Shown: positions 11,660 through 22,449 of the stretch, one piece after another
Position numbering within the stretch: the stretch's first letter is position 1
How the letters are laid out: every line of letters begins with the position of its first letter
Assembly (NCBI GenBank): GCA_002778215.1
Contig: PCDM01000018.1
Span: forward strand, 2,232,001-2,296,000
DNA: 64,000 bases
Reading direction: 5' to 3'
From: Esteya vermicola
Taxonomy: Eukaryota; Ascomycota; Sordariomycetes; Ophiostomatales; Ophiostomataceae
Made by a program: the position numbers and the translations under genes
Notes under the pieces: generated by a model
Databases searched by the model: none
What the model was told of the DNA's origin: nothing
Seen by the model: the letters and a program-made list of their open reading frames with translations, nothing else

Positions 11660-13660
11660 ATTATTAAATACTAGCCTAAGTTAACTAATTTAGTAAATAA
11701 GTTATTAAGATAGCTAAATTATATAAATAGTATAAGTTGTATAAGCTTAATATAAAGTCTATATATAAGTAGTATAACTATTAAGTAATACTAATATAAT
11801 TATAAACTTAGTTAATATATAAATACTATTAACGTTTTAAAGGCGTAAAAAAAGCTAAGGCTTTATACACTTTATATAAAAGACGTATAAAAGGTTAATT
11901 AGTTAAAAAAAATCTTATTTAAAAGTATAAAGCTAATTACTTTAACTTAAAAGTTAAAGTAACTATTTAACATTAAATAAAGGACTAAAAAGCTTAGTTT
12001 TATAATAAAACAACTTTACTATATAGTTAAATTCTATTAATAACTTTAAAGGTAATACTATTAATATAATAATATTAGTATAAAGTTTATCTATAATAAA
12101 TACAAATAAAAGTATTATATTTACTAAGCTTTTATAGTATTATATAATAATAACTACTTTTACTATATAACCTTTAAAGCTTTAACTAAGTAAGGAGTTA
12201 AATAAGGTTATTATAACCGTTTAATATAATAATCCTTAAATATAAGTATAGTTATAATACTTAACTTATATAAGTAGTATATAAAGTAAATAGTTTATTA
12301 TAATAAATAAAGTATTATTATATTTAGCCTTAAGTAAAAAGTTATAAGTTATAGTAAGCTTCTTTATATAAGACAAGTTATTAAATCTTTACTATAATAA
12401 CCTATTAATTAAATATTTTAATATAGTTAAAATAACTAAGCTATTATTTAAGTACTTCTTTTAAATAAATATATTAAAAAAATATAAAGCTATATATTAT
12501 AATATACTTAGTTTATTAAAAGTAAGTAATTAAAAACTTTAAGTTATATAATAAGCTAACTCTACTTTTACTACTAAAAAAACTACTTAAAACACTATTT
12601 ATAAACTTAATTATAAGCCTATAAAAATTAATAAATAAAAATAGTAATAATATAAATATAATACTAGTTATAGTAAACTGTTTTATAAAGTATATTATTT
12701 TTAGTATAGTAATTATAAGACTAACCTTTACTAATTTAATAAAAATTATATATTAAAAAGTTTTTATATAATTTAAAAAGACGTTAAAAAGTATTATATT
12801 AAATAAAAGATTTATATTTATAATTACTTTTTAGTTTAAATTATACTATTATATAAAGATTAAATAAAAACTATTAGTAACGTAAATAAAAAGGGTAAAT
12901 TAAACGTTAAAACAATACTTATACTACTTTATTATAAATAAGTAAATAAGCTAGCCTTATTTATTAAATAAAGCTTAATATACTTATAACAACGCTATAA
13001 ATACTATAATAGGCTACTTTCTTTTTAAAGCCTTACTTAGTAAAAAATTAGATTTATTTATATAGTATAAAAATATGCTATTTATAAAAAAGGTACTACT
13101 ATAAAGTAATTTAGTACTAGTAGAAATAAGACAACTAAAACGTTTATAAAAAATTATAAATAGCCTTTAAAAATACTAAGAGTTTATAGTAAAAAGATAA
13201 AAACGCTACTATAATAAAAATTACAAACTTAAGACGTTTTAAGTAGGCAACTTAGTTAGACTATTAATAAAAAAGTTCCGTTTTAAGTATAAAAAACTAT
13301 ACTTAGAATAAATAGGCCTTTTATAAATACTTAGTATAGTTAGTATATAAGCGTACTAACTAGCCTTACTTACTAAGTATAACTATATATATAACGTTTT
13401 TTAGTAACCTTTTTAAAGTTATAAGAGTAGTATATAAGTACTTAAAGACCCTCTTTAAACATATTAAACTTAAAAAACTTAAAGTAAAAATAAAAGGTAA
13501 AGTAAGTAAAAAGATACTATTAAAAGATAAAAAAGGACTAGTACTTAGTTAAATAAGTAGGCTAGCTACTAAAGTATAATAAATAAGTAGTAGTATAAAA
13601 TATAGGCTACACTTAAAAAGTAATTATAAAGTATTACTATAGTTACTATATTAGTAATAT
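11660..13660 (+). mobile_element. F: integrase-chromodomain end of a Ty3/Gypsy chromovirus, 5'-truncated
   Basis: Plus-strand frames from about 12,370 read as a Gypsy integrase: an HHCC-type N-terminal zone, a core starting near 12,640 (ILVIVNCFIKYIIFS), the asparagine-rich NNAINTIIGYFLFKALL segment near 12,990, then KTFQVGNLVRLL, KFRFKYKKLYLE and a GPF-type module at about 13,220-13,330. A chromodomain-like tail (LKDPL through YQSIINKQ*Y) follows to about 13,620. No LTR could be recognised after it. Strand and divergence separate it from B1. Confidence 0.8.
12370..13640 (+). pseudogene. Gypsy integrase with GPF module and chromodomain, RIP-broken
   Basis: Key stretches seen are ILVIVNCFIKYIIFS, YTYNNAINTIIGY, QVGNLVRLLIKKFRFKYKK and IQAYQLALLTKYNYIYNVF. 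The last is the common Gypsy VQAYRLALP..IHDVFHVS pattern that precedes a chromodomain. Stops are TAA/TAG at positions normally Q or W. The catalytic DDE residues are partly N. Confidence 0.78.
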
Positions 13661-14246
13661 AAAGGCTAGTAAGAAAAAAAGAAAACCTTTTAAAAAACTA
13701 TAATACAAATAAAAGGGATAAGATTAAAAGGTATAAATAATAAGAAAATTTAATTTATTACTTATATTTAATAATAATCCTATTAAAAAACCCTTACTTA
13801 TACTATATTCTAATTACTTTTAAAATAAATAGCTTTAACGTTTTTTTAAAAGGATAATATAATAACTTAAATATAAATATAACTAAGGTCCTTTAATAAT
13901 AATATTAGTAAGTATATAATAAACACAAACCTTTTAAATAGTACTAATGCTTAATAGTACTAATTTATAAATTAACGTTATAAGGCTATGTTTATAAACT
14001 TTTTTAAGGCTTAAACCTTTATTATAATAAAATAAAAGAGTAATAGTACACGTTATAAGGTAGCTACTAGGCTACGTTTAACCTTAGTTAAAGCGTTATA
14101 GTTATTAGCCTGAGTACTTGTATAGTTTATAATAAAGGATAGGTTAACTATATTTCTTACTATTAAAGCTAAGACTTAAGTATAATTAGTAAGGGATTAA
14201 ACAATATAATAAGGGTTATACTTTATAGTAAGGCTAATACCTAGCC
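13661..14246. other. AT-rich stretch after F, no gene
   Basis: RIP-type sequence. It probably includes the remaining 3' end of F, but no repeated LTR partner occurs in the window. TG and CA become slightly more frequent from about 14,040. Confidence 0.4.
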
Positions 14247-14483
14247 TATTACTAGAAAATCCACTATAAATATAGAAATTTCTATAGTTTTAAATAGACA
14301 AGAATTAACTAACTTCACATTTACATACTTTTTACTAATATATAAGAATTACACAGAATTATTGACATATTATAGTTATTTTACTTTATTTGTTTATTTA
14401 CTTTATTTAGGGTGTTTGTACTAAGAACAACATATAGTCGTTATCGGTGTATTTCCTCCTACGCTAGCAACTAGTGCACAATA
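14247..14483 (+). repeat. Solo E-family LTR with target-site duplication TAGCC
   Basis: 237 bp, begins TATTACTAG and ends GTGCACAATA, matching E1 LTRs. It is flanked by TAGCC at 14,242-14,246 and 14,484-14,488, and no E internal sequence adjoins either side. This is the expected product of LTR-LTR recombination that deleted the element body. It retains several CA/TG sites. Confidence 0.88.
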
Positions 14484-15840
14484 TAGCCTTATACTACTAA
14501 TAACAGATACTAAAAGCTAAAGATAGTATATAGCTAAAGTATAAGGTAAGTAATAACTTTATAAGTAGTATATATAAAAGGAGTTAAAGGTACTATATGT
14601 ATTTAGCGCTAATAGGTACTTAGTATAACTACTAAAAGGGTAGGCGCCTTAAACAAATAAGACGATTACTAAGTAAATAAAAGGCTATTAAAAGCTTAAA
14701 TATAAGCATATAGCTAAAGTTATAAAGTAGTTTAACTATTAGCCTTATTATTAAGGCTACTACTAGCTTACTACTACTACTAACTTTGTTAAAAGTAGTA
14801 TAAACGTTATAGCTAACTATACTACTACTAACACTACTAATATAGTAACTACTATTACTATAGTTTCTAATAAAAGGTTACCCTTTACTTCTTATACTAG
14901 TATTAGGCCTTATGTTTATAAGGCTAATAAGCTAGCTAAGTAAACACACTAAAGGCGTAAGTAATATATAGTACTAACAACTAGTAGTAAAGGAGCTAAA
15001 AAAGGTAAGTTACTATTAATTAAGTTAGTTAAGGTTAATAGGCTTTAAATATAAACGTATATAATATAATTTAACTAGTAATAAGTAAAATAAGCGGCTT
15101 AGTAATAGCTAAGTAAAGGTATAACCCTATATAGCTTATCTACTAAAGCTATAATAACGTTAATATACTTAAAAGTAGTAAGTTTATACTTAAAGGTAGT
15201 AGGCTTACATTAAAAAGCTATAATAAGTAAAAGTAAGGATAAAGTAAGATAATAAGTCTATATTATATTTTATTTACTAAATAATTTTAAACACTATTAC
15301 TAACTATAAATAAAGACTATTAAACAATATTATATACAAACTATACAACTTATTTATAACGTTTACAAACATAGAATTAATAGCTACTAGCCTAAAAGTA
15401 CTAGTCTTAAAAAAAGTATAATTATTATAAGTAAGTAAAAAAAGTAACTATAAAGGCCTAATACAAGCTATATATAAACGTTATACAAGCTTTATAAACA
15501 ATACAAATATATAATAGCTAATTAAATAAGTAGTAGGTATTATATAACCTATAAATATAGGCAAGACCTAAAAGGATATAAGAAAGTAGTTTGTGCTTAA
15601 TTAAGTATGCTAGTAGTAAATATACGCCTTATAATTAGTTAAATAGCTGCTAAGTTTAAAGGTTAAGGCCTAATTAAGACCAGTATACTTAGTACTACCC
15701 TTATATAGCTTATCTATCCCTTCTCTTAAATAAAAAGGGACAAGACTTAGTTTATATATAATACTACTCCTGCCTATAGCCCTTCTACGATTAACTACTT
15801 TACTAACGTAGTTACCTAGTCTATTTACCGTTATAAAGTT
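14484..15840. other. Unassigned sequence between solo LTR and E2
   Basis: Less severely mutated than most of the window, with runs of ACTACTACT-like codons around 14,760-14,880 and a few CA/TG sites. I could not match it to any other segment here or recognise a protein. It may be host DNA or another element that the solo LTR landed in. Confidence 0.4.
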
Positions 15841-17471
15841 ATATTTAAATATACCTTACTATTAAATAGTATAATATTAAAGAATATTTTATAAACTATA
15901 TACTTAAACTAATATATTTAACTTTATAAAATTAACTTTATTAAATATAAAAAGGCCGTCTTTTGCTTAGACTTTAATATATTATAAATAATTTCTTTTA
16001 TTATATAGTTTCCAAAACATTTTTAACTAAGTATTTTAAAAATCTATATAAAAATACTTTTTAATAAAGTATATAATACAACGTACTATTTTAATAAAGC
16101 TTATATATAATATAATTTTAAAAATATATTTAGTATTATAAATCTTATTATATTAATTAAACAAACTATAAACTGCTTAATAAAGAATTATACAATATTT
16201 ATAGTATTATAATACTTTTTTATATAATTATAATATATTTTATTAATAATTTATTAAAAGTTATAGTAATTAATAGTATATAACAATTTTTTAACTATAA
16301 TTATTATAATATATTAGCTTTAATATTATATAAAGGTGTAAAGAAAAGTATACTTTTATTAAAATAAAAAATATATACTATTAAATAATAAATATATATA
16401 TTATTTTATACTATTAATAAATATTATTTTTAATTATAATTTTAAATTTATATTAATACTATACTATAAAATTTTTAATTTTTTTAAAACTTTACTTATA
16501 TTTTTTATAACTTACTATTTTTAAATAAATAGTTTATCTAAAAAGAAAAATTAAATTATAAAAATTAAAATAAGGTATTTTATACATAATAATTTCAATA
16601 AATTATAAATAAACTTATTACTTACTTTATAATATTGCTTAAATAATACTTATACTATAGCTATTAAAATATTACTAAATTAGCTTAAAAACCTTTAAAA
16701 GATATAATTTACTAATTTTTTAATAATAGTAAATAAGTAAATTTAATATACTACTTTTATTTATTTATTTATTCTTTTATTTTTATAATTTTAATAAAAA
16801 TACTAGTTATTTATAATAATATACTTTATTTAATTATTTATACTTTTATACTTAAATTAAATAAATAAAGATTTCTTTTTAAATAAATCAAATAGTATAA
16901 AAATAAATAAAAAGCTTTTAACTTTATACATATTTTATATATTCTTATTATTTATAAATTAATTATATTTTTACTAAAATTTTTATTTAAACTTAATTAA
17001 TTATTATATACTTTTAAACTGTATTCCTTTATAAAAGCTTTTATAAGTTATATTTTTTAATATAATAAAATATGTTTTAATATACTATTAAAATATTTTT
17101 TAAAGAAAGCTAGTATTAATATTTTTATATAATATATATAGTTATAATATTATACTTATAAGCCTAGTAAAAGTAAATAAAACTAAAATATTTATTACTT
17201 TTATTAATAAGTAACTAAAAAACTACTTTAAACGCGTAAAAAAAATAGCTTAAATTATAACCTTTATAAAAAGTATAATAAATATTTAATAAAATATTTA
17301 ATATAAAAAATACATAATATAACTAAATCTTTTAAGTTTTATTATACTAATAAATATTAAAAACCACTATATATTATAAAAAAGCGACTACTAATAGAAA
17401 AACCTTATTATTAAATTATTAGTATATAAAGATATTCTTTACTATTATATCTATTAAGAATATATAATTAC

Positions 17472-17720
17472 GTAAAGTATTACTAATTACATATTCGTAT
17501 TTAGGTTTTTAGTACGTACACACACCTAGATTAAAATAGTGGATTACGTCTATATAAGGACAGTCCTCCTCCCTCCCATCTAGTCTTTTGTTAAGCATCT
17601 AAGAAATACACTTATTTTCCCTTACTATAGGCCTTACCTATTCAACCTTTTAGATTACCGTACGTAGTTAGACTCTACGCCTTCTGCAAAAACGTATTTC
17701 TCTTAATATCTTTATAAAAA
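17472..17720. mobile_element. Short, weakly mutated insertion in E2, possible solo LTR
   Basis: E1 lacks this ~250-bp segment at the equivalent place near 44,390-44,420. AATTAC occurs directly on both sides (17,466-17,471 and 17,721-17,726). The interior keeps CA, TG and C-rich sequence (TCCTCCTCCCTCCCATC) and a TATATAAG 29 bases before it, resembling a promoter inside an LTR. Termini do not show a clear TG...CA, so the boundary may be off by some bases. Confidence 0.55.
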
Positions 17721-18563
17721 AATTACTTAATAAAATTTAATATTAAATTAAGTATTAGTTAAAATTATACTACCTTTTTTTTAATAAAATAAGTAGTACT
17801 TAGCCTAGTTATAAAGTAAAAATTCTACTATTTAAAGAAATATATAAAAAAAATAAGTAGGCTATACTTACTAAAACGCTTATAAGTTTTAAGTTTATAA
17901 AAACTTTTACTAAGTTACTCTTTTTTAAAATTAAGTAAATAAGTAAAAAAAATACTTTAATATAGCTTCTTAAAACGTTTAATAAGTTTAAAAATAAGAC
18001 TAATAAAAAGGTATATAAAATTTATAATAAATTATAAATAAAACGTACTTATTATTTTAACCTTTTAAAAGAATTTTAAAAATTTAAAGTAAAAATTAAA
18101 ATAAATAAAATTATATTTAAGTATAATAAACACTTTATTTGAAAGCTAGCAGTCTACCTTAAACTAATAAAATAGCCTAAATAAAAAGAATCCTTAACGC
18201 TTAACCTTGCCTTTTATAAATTTAAAACCCCTACTAACTTAGTATTTATAAACAATACTAATATTAACGCGTTATTTAAAAGTTTAAGCTATAAGTAAGA
18301 AAATTGCTATAATTTTAATAAATAAATACTAAAATACTAAAATAGTAAATATAAAAAAATATAAAAATATAAAAATATAAAATAAAACAAAATAAAAATA
18401 ATAAAAACAAAATAGTTAAAACACTACTTTTTATAAGCTTATTTAACGGTTTACTCTTTTATATACAATATATATACATACTTACTAAAATAAAAGTATA
18501 AAAAAAGGAATAAGAATTAGTATATATTAAAGACTATAAAATTTTCCTTTACTCTTTAATACT

Positions 18564-18773
18564 TATTATTAAACATATTAGCTATAAAATAAGAATTAAC
18601 TAATTTTATATTTAAATATTTTTTACTAATATATAAGAATTATATAGAATTATTAATATATTATAGTTATTTGCTTTATTTGTTTATTTTCTTTATTTAG
18701 GGTATTTATATTAAGGACGACATATAGTTGTTATTAGTGTATTTCCTTCTACGCTAGCAACTAGCGTATAATA
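18564..18773 (+). repeat. 3' LTR of E2 (210 bp, internally deleted)
   Basis: Matches the E1 LTRs but lacks about 27 bases near the start (the AAATTTCTATAG part). It ends GCGTATAATA as the other copies do. The sequence just upstream is E internal DNA, which shows this is a 3' LTR. Confidence 0.85.
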
Positions 18774-19499
18774 CTACTATTTTATTATTTACTAAGTATA
18801 AATATATATGACTAGTAACCTTCTTTTTAGTAAAAAAATAAGCCTTAAGCCTTATATATTCTATCCTAATTTAGGTAATTAGACTGCCTTTAGTCCTATT
18901 ATAGTGTTTTATACTCCTTTTTAGTGCTTTAATAATCTATCTAAGCCTTTATTAGGCTAATAAAGTGTAGCTAGGTAGTAAAAAGGACTGTCTTTACCTA
19001 GCTACGTACTACTACTATTAGGTCTACTTAAGGTTGTTGTTTAACTAAAATTAAAGGCAGGTTATATCTTTAGTAGGTAAGGCTTTAACCCTAAGTGCCT
19101 ATTAAGTAAGAAGGAAGTTAGTGCAATAGGAGACTTCTAAGTAGTACTATTAGTTAATAGTAGTATAAGGTAGTAACTAATAAAAGAAGACGGCCTTAAC
19201 GTTAAATTATATGTCTAAAAAGGGTAGAATAGCCTTTATACTTAAAAGGTATATAGGTGTGCTTTTATAAGCCCTAATAATTTGTTTAAGAAAGGCGTTA
19301 TAGGTCGTTTATAAGGCTATTACTACTTATTAAGGGCGTTCTAGCAAGGAGGTAGGTATATAAAAGACTTTAGCCTTATAAGCTATAACACTTCTTAAAG
19401 CCGCTATACTAATAGCCTTAGCCTATAAGGCGTCTTTTCCTAATGTCTTTCCTGTTAAGTGAGTAAGGGTCTAGGTTTATATAGTAAGCTTAAGGGTTA
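18774..19499. other. Moderately mutated transition zone left of the MEMO island
   Basis: Base composition rises gradually toward the gene. A plus-strand frame from an ATG at 18,810 has only TAA/TAG stops, but the stop frequency is close to that expected by chance in this composition, so I do not call a pseudogene. No repeat partner elsewhere in the window. Confidence 0.45.
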
Positions 19500-19798
19500 C
19501 TTTTTTAACGTGTTCTTTAAACTTAGCTTTTCATCTAGCTAGACCCTTCAGAACCTAAGTAAAGGCTGTGAGGTAAGGCTTAATTGAAGTGTAAGACGGA
19601 GTCTAGCCTAATTAGGCTTATAGGTGGGGCTAAAGTATAGTAGTTTGCTTTGAGAAGGGGCAAAGACTAGGCCCCTTCGCACGATTTTAGTGGTGTATAA
19701 AAAATAAAATTTTATGCCCTAGGTTTTTATAAGCCGAGCTAGTTTTGGGATATTGTATAAACACTATGACTATAAATTGTGTGCTAATTAATACAGTA
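19500..19798. other. Unmutated 3' flank of the MEMO gene
   Basis: CA and TG dinucleotides are present at ordinary frequency here, unlike the surrounding DNA, so this stretch belongs to the same non-RIP island as the gene. It would hold the 3' UTR; an AAAATTTTATTTTTTATA stretch (minus strand) about 100 bases after the stop is AT-rich enough to act in polyadenylation. I see no second coding frame. Confidence 0.5.
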
Positions 19799-20834
19799 TT
19801 AGAAAATAGCGAATGCAGAGCCGTAACTCACACTAGAGTCAGATACCGTTTTTACAAGAGAGCTGCGCTTATACTGTATAAACTTGAACTTGGGTATGGC
19901 GGAAGCATCCTTACTACCTAGTATCTCCAAAGCAGCCATTGTAACGCTAATAGGGTGACGTCCACAAATTGTATTCCTTGTTATGCGCAAGTGCTCTAAA
20001 AACAGAGCCTGCGATCCTGCTTCGATCGAAGCAAAGGCAGCTTTATCTATATCTCGTATAAATATGTGGATAGGTGGCTCTGAATGTTCCGGTCGGTCCC
20101 TAAATAATGACAACGATCGGATGTGGGCAAAGTCGGTACTAGGACAATAATGAACAAAGTCAAAGTTCAGCCCCCAGTGACAGAAATCAGAGCTAATAAC
20201 AAAGACGTTGTCAAGATCTTTAAAGTATGGGAGCAATAGTTTGCCGTACCCTTTCTCAGCTTCTGCGTCACCATCCCCTACCATGATCGGCACAATAGTA
20301 GGCTGGAGAACACTTTTATTAGGCGTCTCCTCCCATGATTGCCAAAGGAAAGGAAGTTGCATTTCTAGGCTGTGCTCTCGTACATCATTCTCTCGGGGGA
20401 TGTCTGTAAACTCGCCCGAAGCTTTTAGTTGGGTTAACACATCCACATCAACCTGAAAGTCCCCGAATGGAGTTGCATATTTTTCGAAGGTTGTTAAGGC
20501 ACAGCCGTTCAAATAAAAAGTATGGCTTGGTCCGAGTAAGAAGACACGACGAGCTCTGCTAAGGTCAAGTGCTTTATACGCCCATGCAGCACAGGGCCCA
20601 GAGTAGCTATACCCAGCATGTCTAACAACGGAGCGCAATTAATGTCAGCGACATACAAATTTATAGGGATAGGGTTAAATCCTACGGTGCGATAATGGCC
20701 CGAGCCCCTGGTATTCTCGCATAATCTGTCGAGACATCTTTCAGCCACTTGCTTAGTTGATTCGAAAGAGTATCAGAATCGGAATGATACCAGCTTCCTG
20801 CATGATTATTAGGACGGGTTCCAATAACACTCAT
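19799..20834 (-). CDS. MEMO1: MEMO1/Mho1-family protein, two exons, 323 aa
   Basis: Exon 1 is 20834-20686 and exon 2 is 20621-19799, minus strand, giving 323 residues and a TAA stop. The start ATG at 20834 is followed by the family-typical N-terminal HAGSWY (residues 11-16). Across the intron the frame gives AIIAPHAGYSYSGPC, the MEMO core. Visible family motifs are GPSH (His83), EHSLEMQLPF (His133), SSDFCHWG (Asp195, His198) and TICGRHP (Cys269, His272). His51, His83 and Cys269 correspond to the metal-binding His/His/Cys of human MEMO1. MEMO proteins share the fold of class III extradiol dioxygenases (LigB-like); reported roles are in redox signalling, cytoskeleton and copper or iron handling, and the substrate here cannot be inferred. 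The protein is longer than human MEMO1 (297 aa), mainly through about 19 extra residues near 217-232. No signal peptide or membrane segment is seen. The gene is not RIP-mutated although its surroundings are. Two other long frames over it are shadows. Confidence 0.93.
20622..20685 (-). other. Spliceosomal intron of the MEMO gene (64 bp, phase 2)
   Basis: The intron begins GTAGGA and ends TTGTTAG on the minus strand, with a good fungal branch-point sequence GCTGAC about 25 bases before the acceptor. Removing it turns an in-frame TAG into a proline codon (CC|A) followed by CATGCTGGG, restoring the conserved APHAG motif. The donor is less typical than GTAAGT or GTATGT. Length and branch site fit Pezizomycotina introns. 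Confidence 0.92.
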
Positions 20835-20880
20835 TGTCGATAAAATTATGCCTAAAGCTGCACCAGATTACTTCTTTTAT
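20835..20880 (-). promoter_or_regulatory. Very short unmutated 5' flank of the MEMO gene
   Basis: Only about 35-45 bases upstream of the ATG keep normal composition before the sequence becomes RIP-type AT-rich DNA. No TATA or CCAAT box is convincing. Any promoter must lie largely in mutated DNA, so the present expression of the gene is uncertain. Confidence 0.35.
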
Positions 20881-21756
20881 TACCTAGATTACCAACTTTT
20901 ATAACCTTTTAAAAATTATGTAAATTATTTCTTTAAACTAAGTATATTTTATATTGCAATTTTCAACTATAGACCTTTAAAATTTAAACTATACTTATTA
21001 CTAATAAATTTACTAAAAGTTATTATATATAGAGAATAAATTAAAAAATGTACTTCTTTAGTATTATTATAGTAATAATTATATATATAAGCTATAGTAT
21101 ACTTAGTAGTATATACTACCTTAAAAGGAAAGAGAGTACTTACTTAGACTTATAAAGATAGCGTTCTAATTTAAAATACTACTTTATTTTAACCTAACTT
21201 TTTACTTGTAACTCCTATATTTATTACAGTCTTAACAAGAATTACTAATAGTCGTCTAGTAACTAAGCGCTATTAGACCACTATATATAGACTATTAAAA
21301 GTCCCTACAAAGTCCTGTTATAATTAGTTGGATAAGTAATCTATAGCGCCTTACTATAATTAGCTAAGAAACGAAGTAGTAATAAGCTATTTAAGACACA
21401 AAGGGAAGTCTCTTTTAAAGGCTTTTATAGTTAGCTAGATAAGTTAGACTATTAAATATCCCTTATATATATATATAGTAGACGCTAAAGACGTATTATA
21501 ATATTTAAGTATTTATTTGCTTTTATAATTCTTACTATTAATTTATTTATTGTTTTACTAAGAAGGCCAAATTATTAACTAAGTACTTAAAAGGGCTCGT
21601 TAAAAGTAAGAAGCTTAAAGGACTTATATAAAGGCCTTATAAAGACTAGGTATTTTAGTAGCTAAAGTAAGCGTTTATAAAAGCACTATTACTAAAGTAT
21701 TATAACCTATACCGTTTAGTCTATATAAAGACTAATATATTTACTTTTATACTAAG
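20881..21756. repeat. AT-rich flank with a diverged LTR-like copy
   Basis: Positions about 21,215-21,490 are a diverged relative of the B2 terminal repeat (shared TTAACAAGAATTACT core, then TATAATTAG and TAGCGCCTTA motifs). The remainder matches nothing else in the window. No gene seen. Confidence 0.55.
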
Positions 21757-21813
21757 TATAAAGTACGTACTATAACTAACATTATAATACTTATACTTAA
21801 AATAAAAGGTAAG
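21757..21813 (+). repeat. 57-bp fragment of a D-family LTR start
   Basis: Begins TAAGTATAAAGTACGTACTA, like the first bases of the D1 and D2 LTRs, and follows them through AAAATA(A/G)(A/G)AG before stopping at the B2 terminal repeat. The rest of the LTR is not found beyond B2. Confidence 0.75.
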
Positions 21814-22449
21814 TGTTATAGTTTTAACAAGAATTACTTACAAATGCCGTATAACTAAGCATAGGTATAAACCGTTTAAGGTCCTTACGTAGTCCCTTTA
21901 TAATTAGTTAAATGTTTAATTTACTAGCGCCTTACCATAATTAGTTAAAGGATAAAATAGTAGTAAGCTATTCTAAGATACCAAGGGTAGACTTTAAAGG
22001 GTCTTTAAGCGCTCTTTATAATTAGTTAGATTAAGTAGACTAATAGATATTTTTAATATTTATATAGTATTACTATACTCTTTTTTAATAAAAGGAATAG
22101 GAGTTTATTTTTATTTTTATATACTTATATATATATAATTTAGTTATTATAAAGTTAATATTATTTTTTACTTAATTATAGTAGTATATAGTACTAACTT
22201 TATAAATACCTTTATATTAATAAACTTTTTTTATAATAACTAAATTATTAATTATTTTTAAACTTTTAAAAATAATAAAAGCTATATAAGTATTATTTAA
22301 AGACTTTATAACATATATACTAATTAAAATAATGTTTATAAATAATAAAATAGCGGTTAAATTAGCTATATTAAAGGCTTATTAAATATACTTTTAATAA
22401 TTACTTATAGTATATATAAAAGAAGTACGGTTATAAGCTAAATTAAATA

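Larger units (their letters stand above)
15840..18773 (+). mobile_element. E2: 5'-truncated E-family Ty3/Gypsy element
   Basis: From about 15,845 the sequence is colinear with E1 from about 42,050 to its 3' LTR end, for example ATAAACTATATACTTAAACT near 15,892 and 42,097. It therefore carries the region after RNase H, then the 3' LTR. The 5' break is abrupt and no 5' LTR or duplication is visible. A short insertion interrupts it at 17,472-17,720. Confidence 0.82.

Noticed and set aside
631..14483. Inverted E LTRs read as terminal inverted repeats of one giant DNA transposon
   Set aside because: The right copy is a solo LTR with its own TAGCC duplication and the left one belongs to E3, whose leader continues to position 1.
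18810..19480. Possible RIP-broken gene left of MEMO (ATG at 18,810)
   Set aside because: Only TAA/TAG stops occur, but at about 9% of codons, near chance for this composition, and no domain is recognisable.
20208..20456. 82-codon plus-strand frame inside the MEMO gene
   Set aside because: Antisense shadow of conserved MEMO coding sequence; no family resemblance of its own.
20509..20748. 79-codon minus-strand frame overlapping the MEMO start
   Set aside because: Runs out of phase through exon 1 and the intron; the correct exon 1 frame starts at 20,834 and gives HAGSWY.
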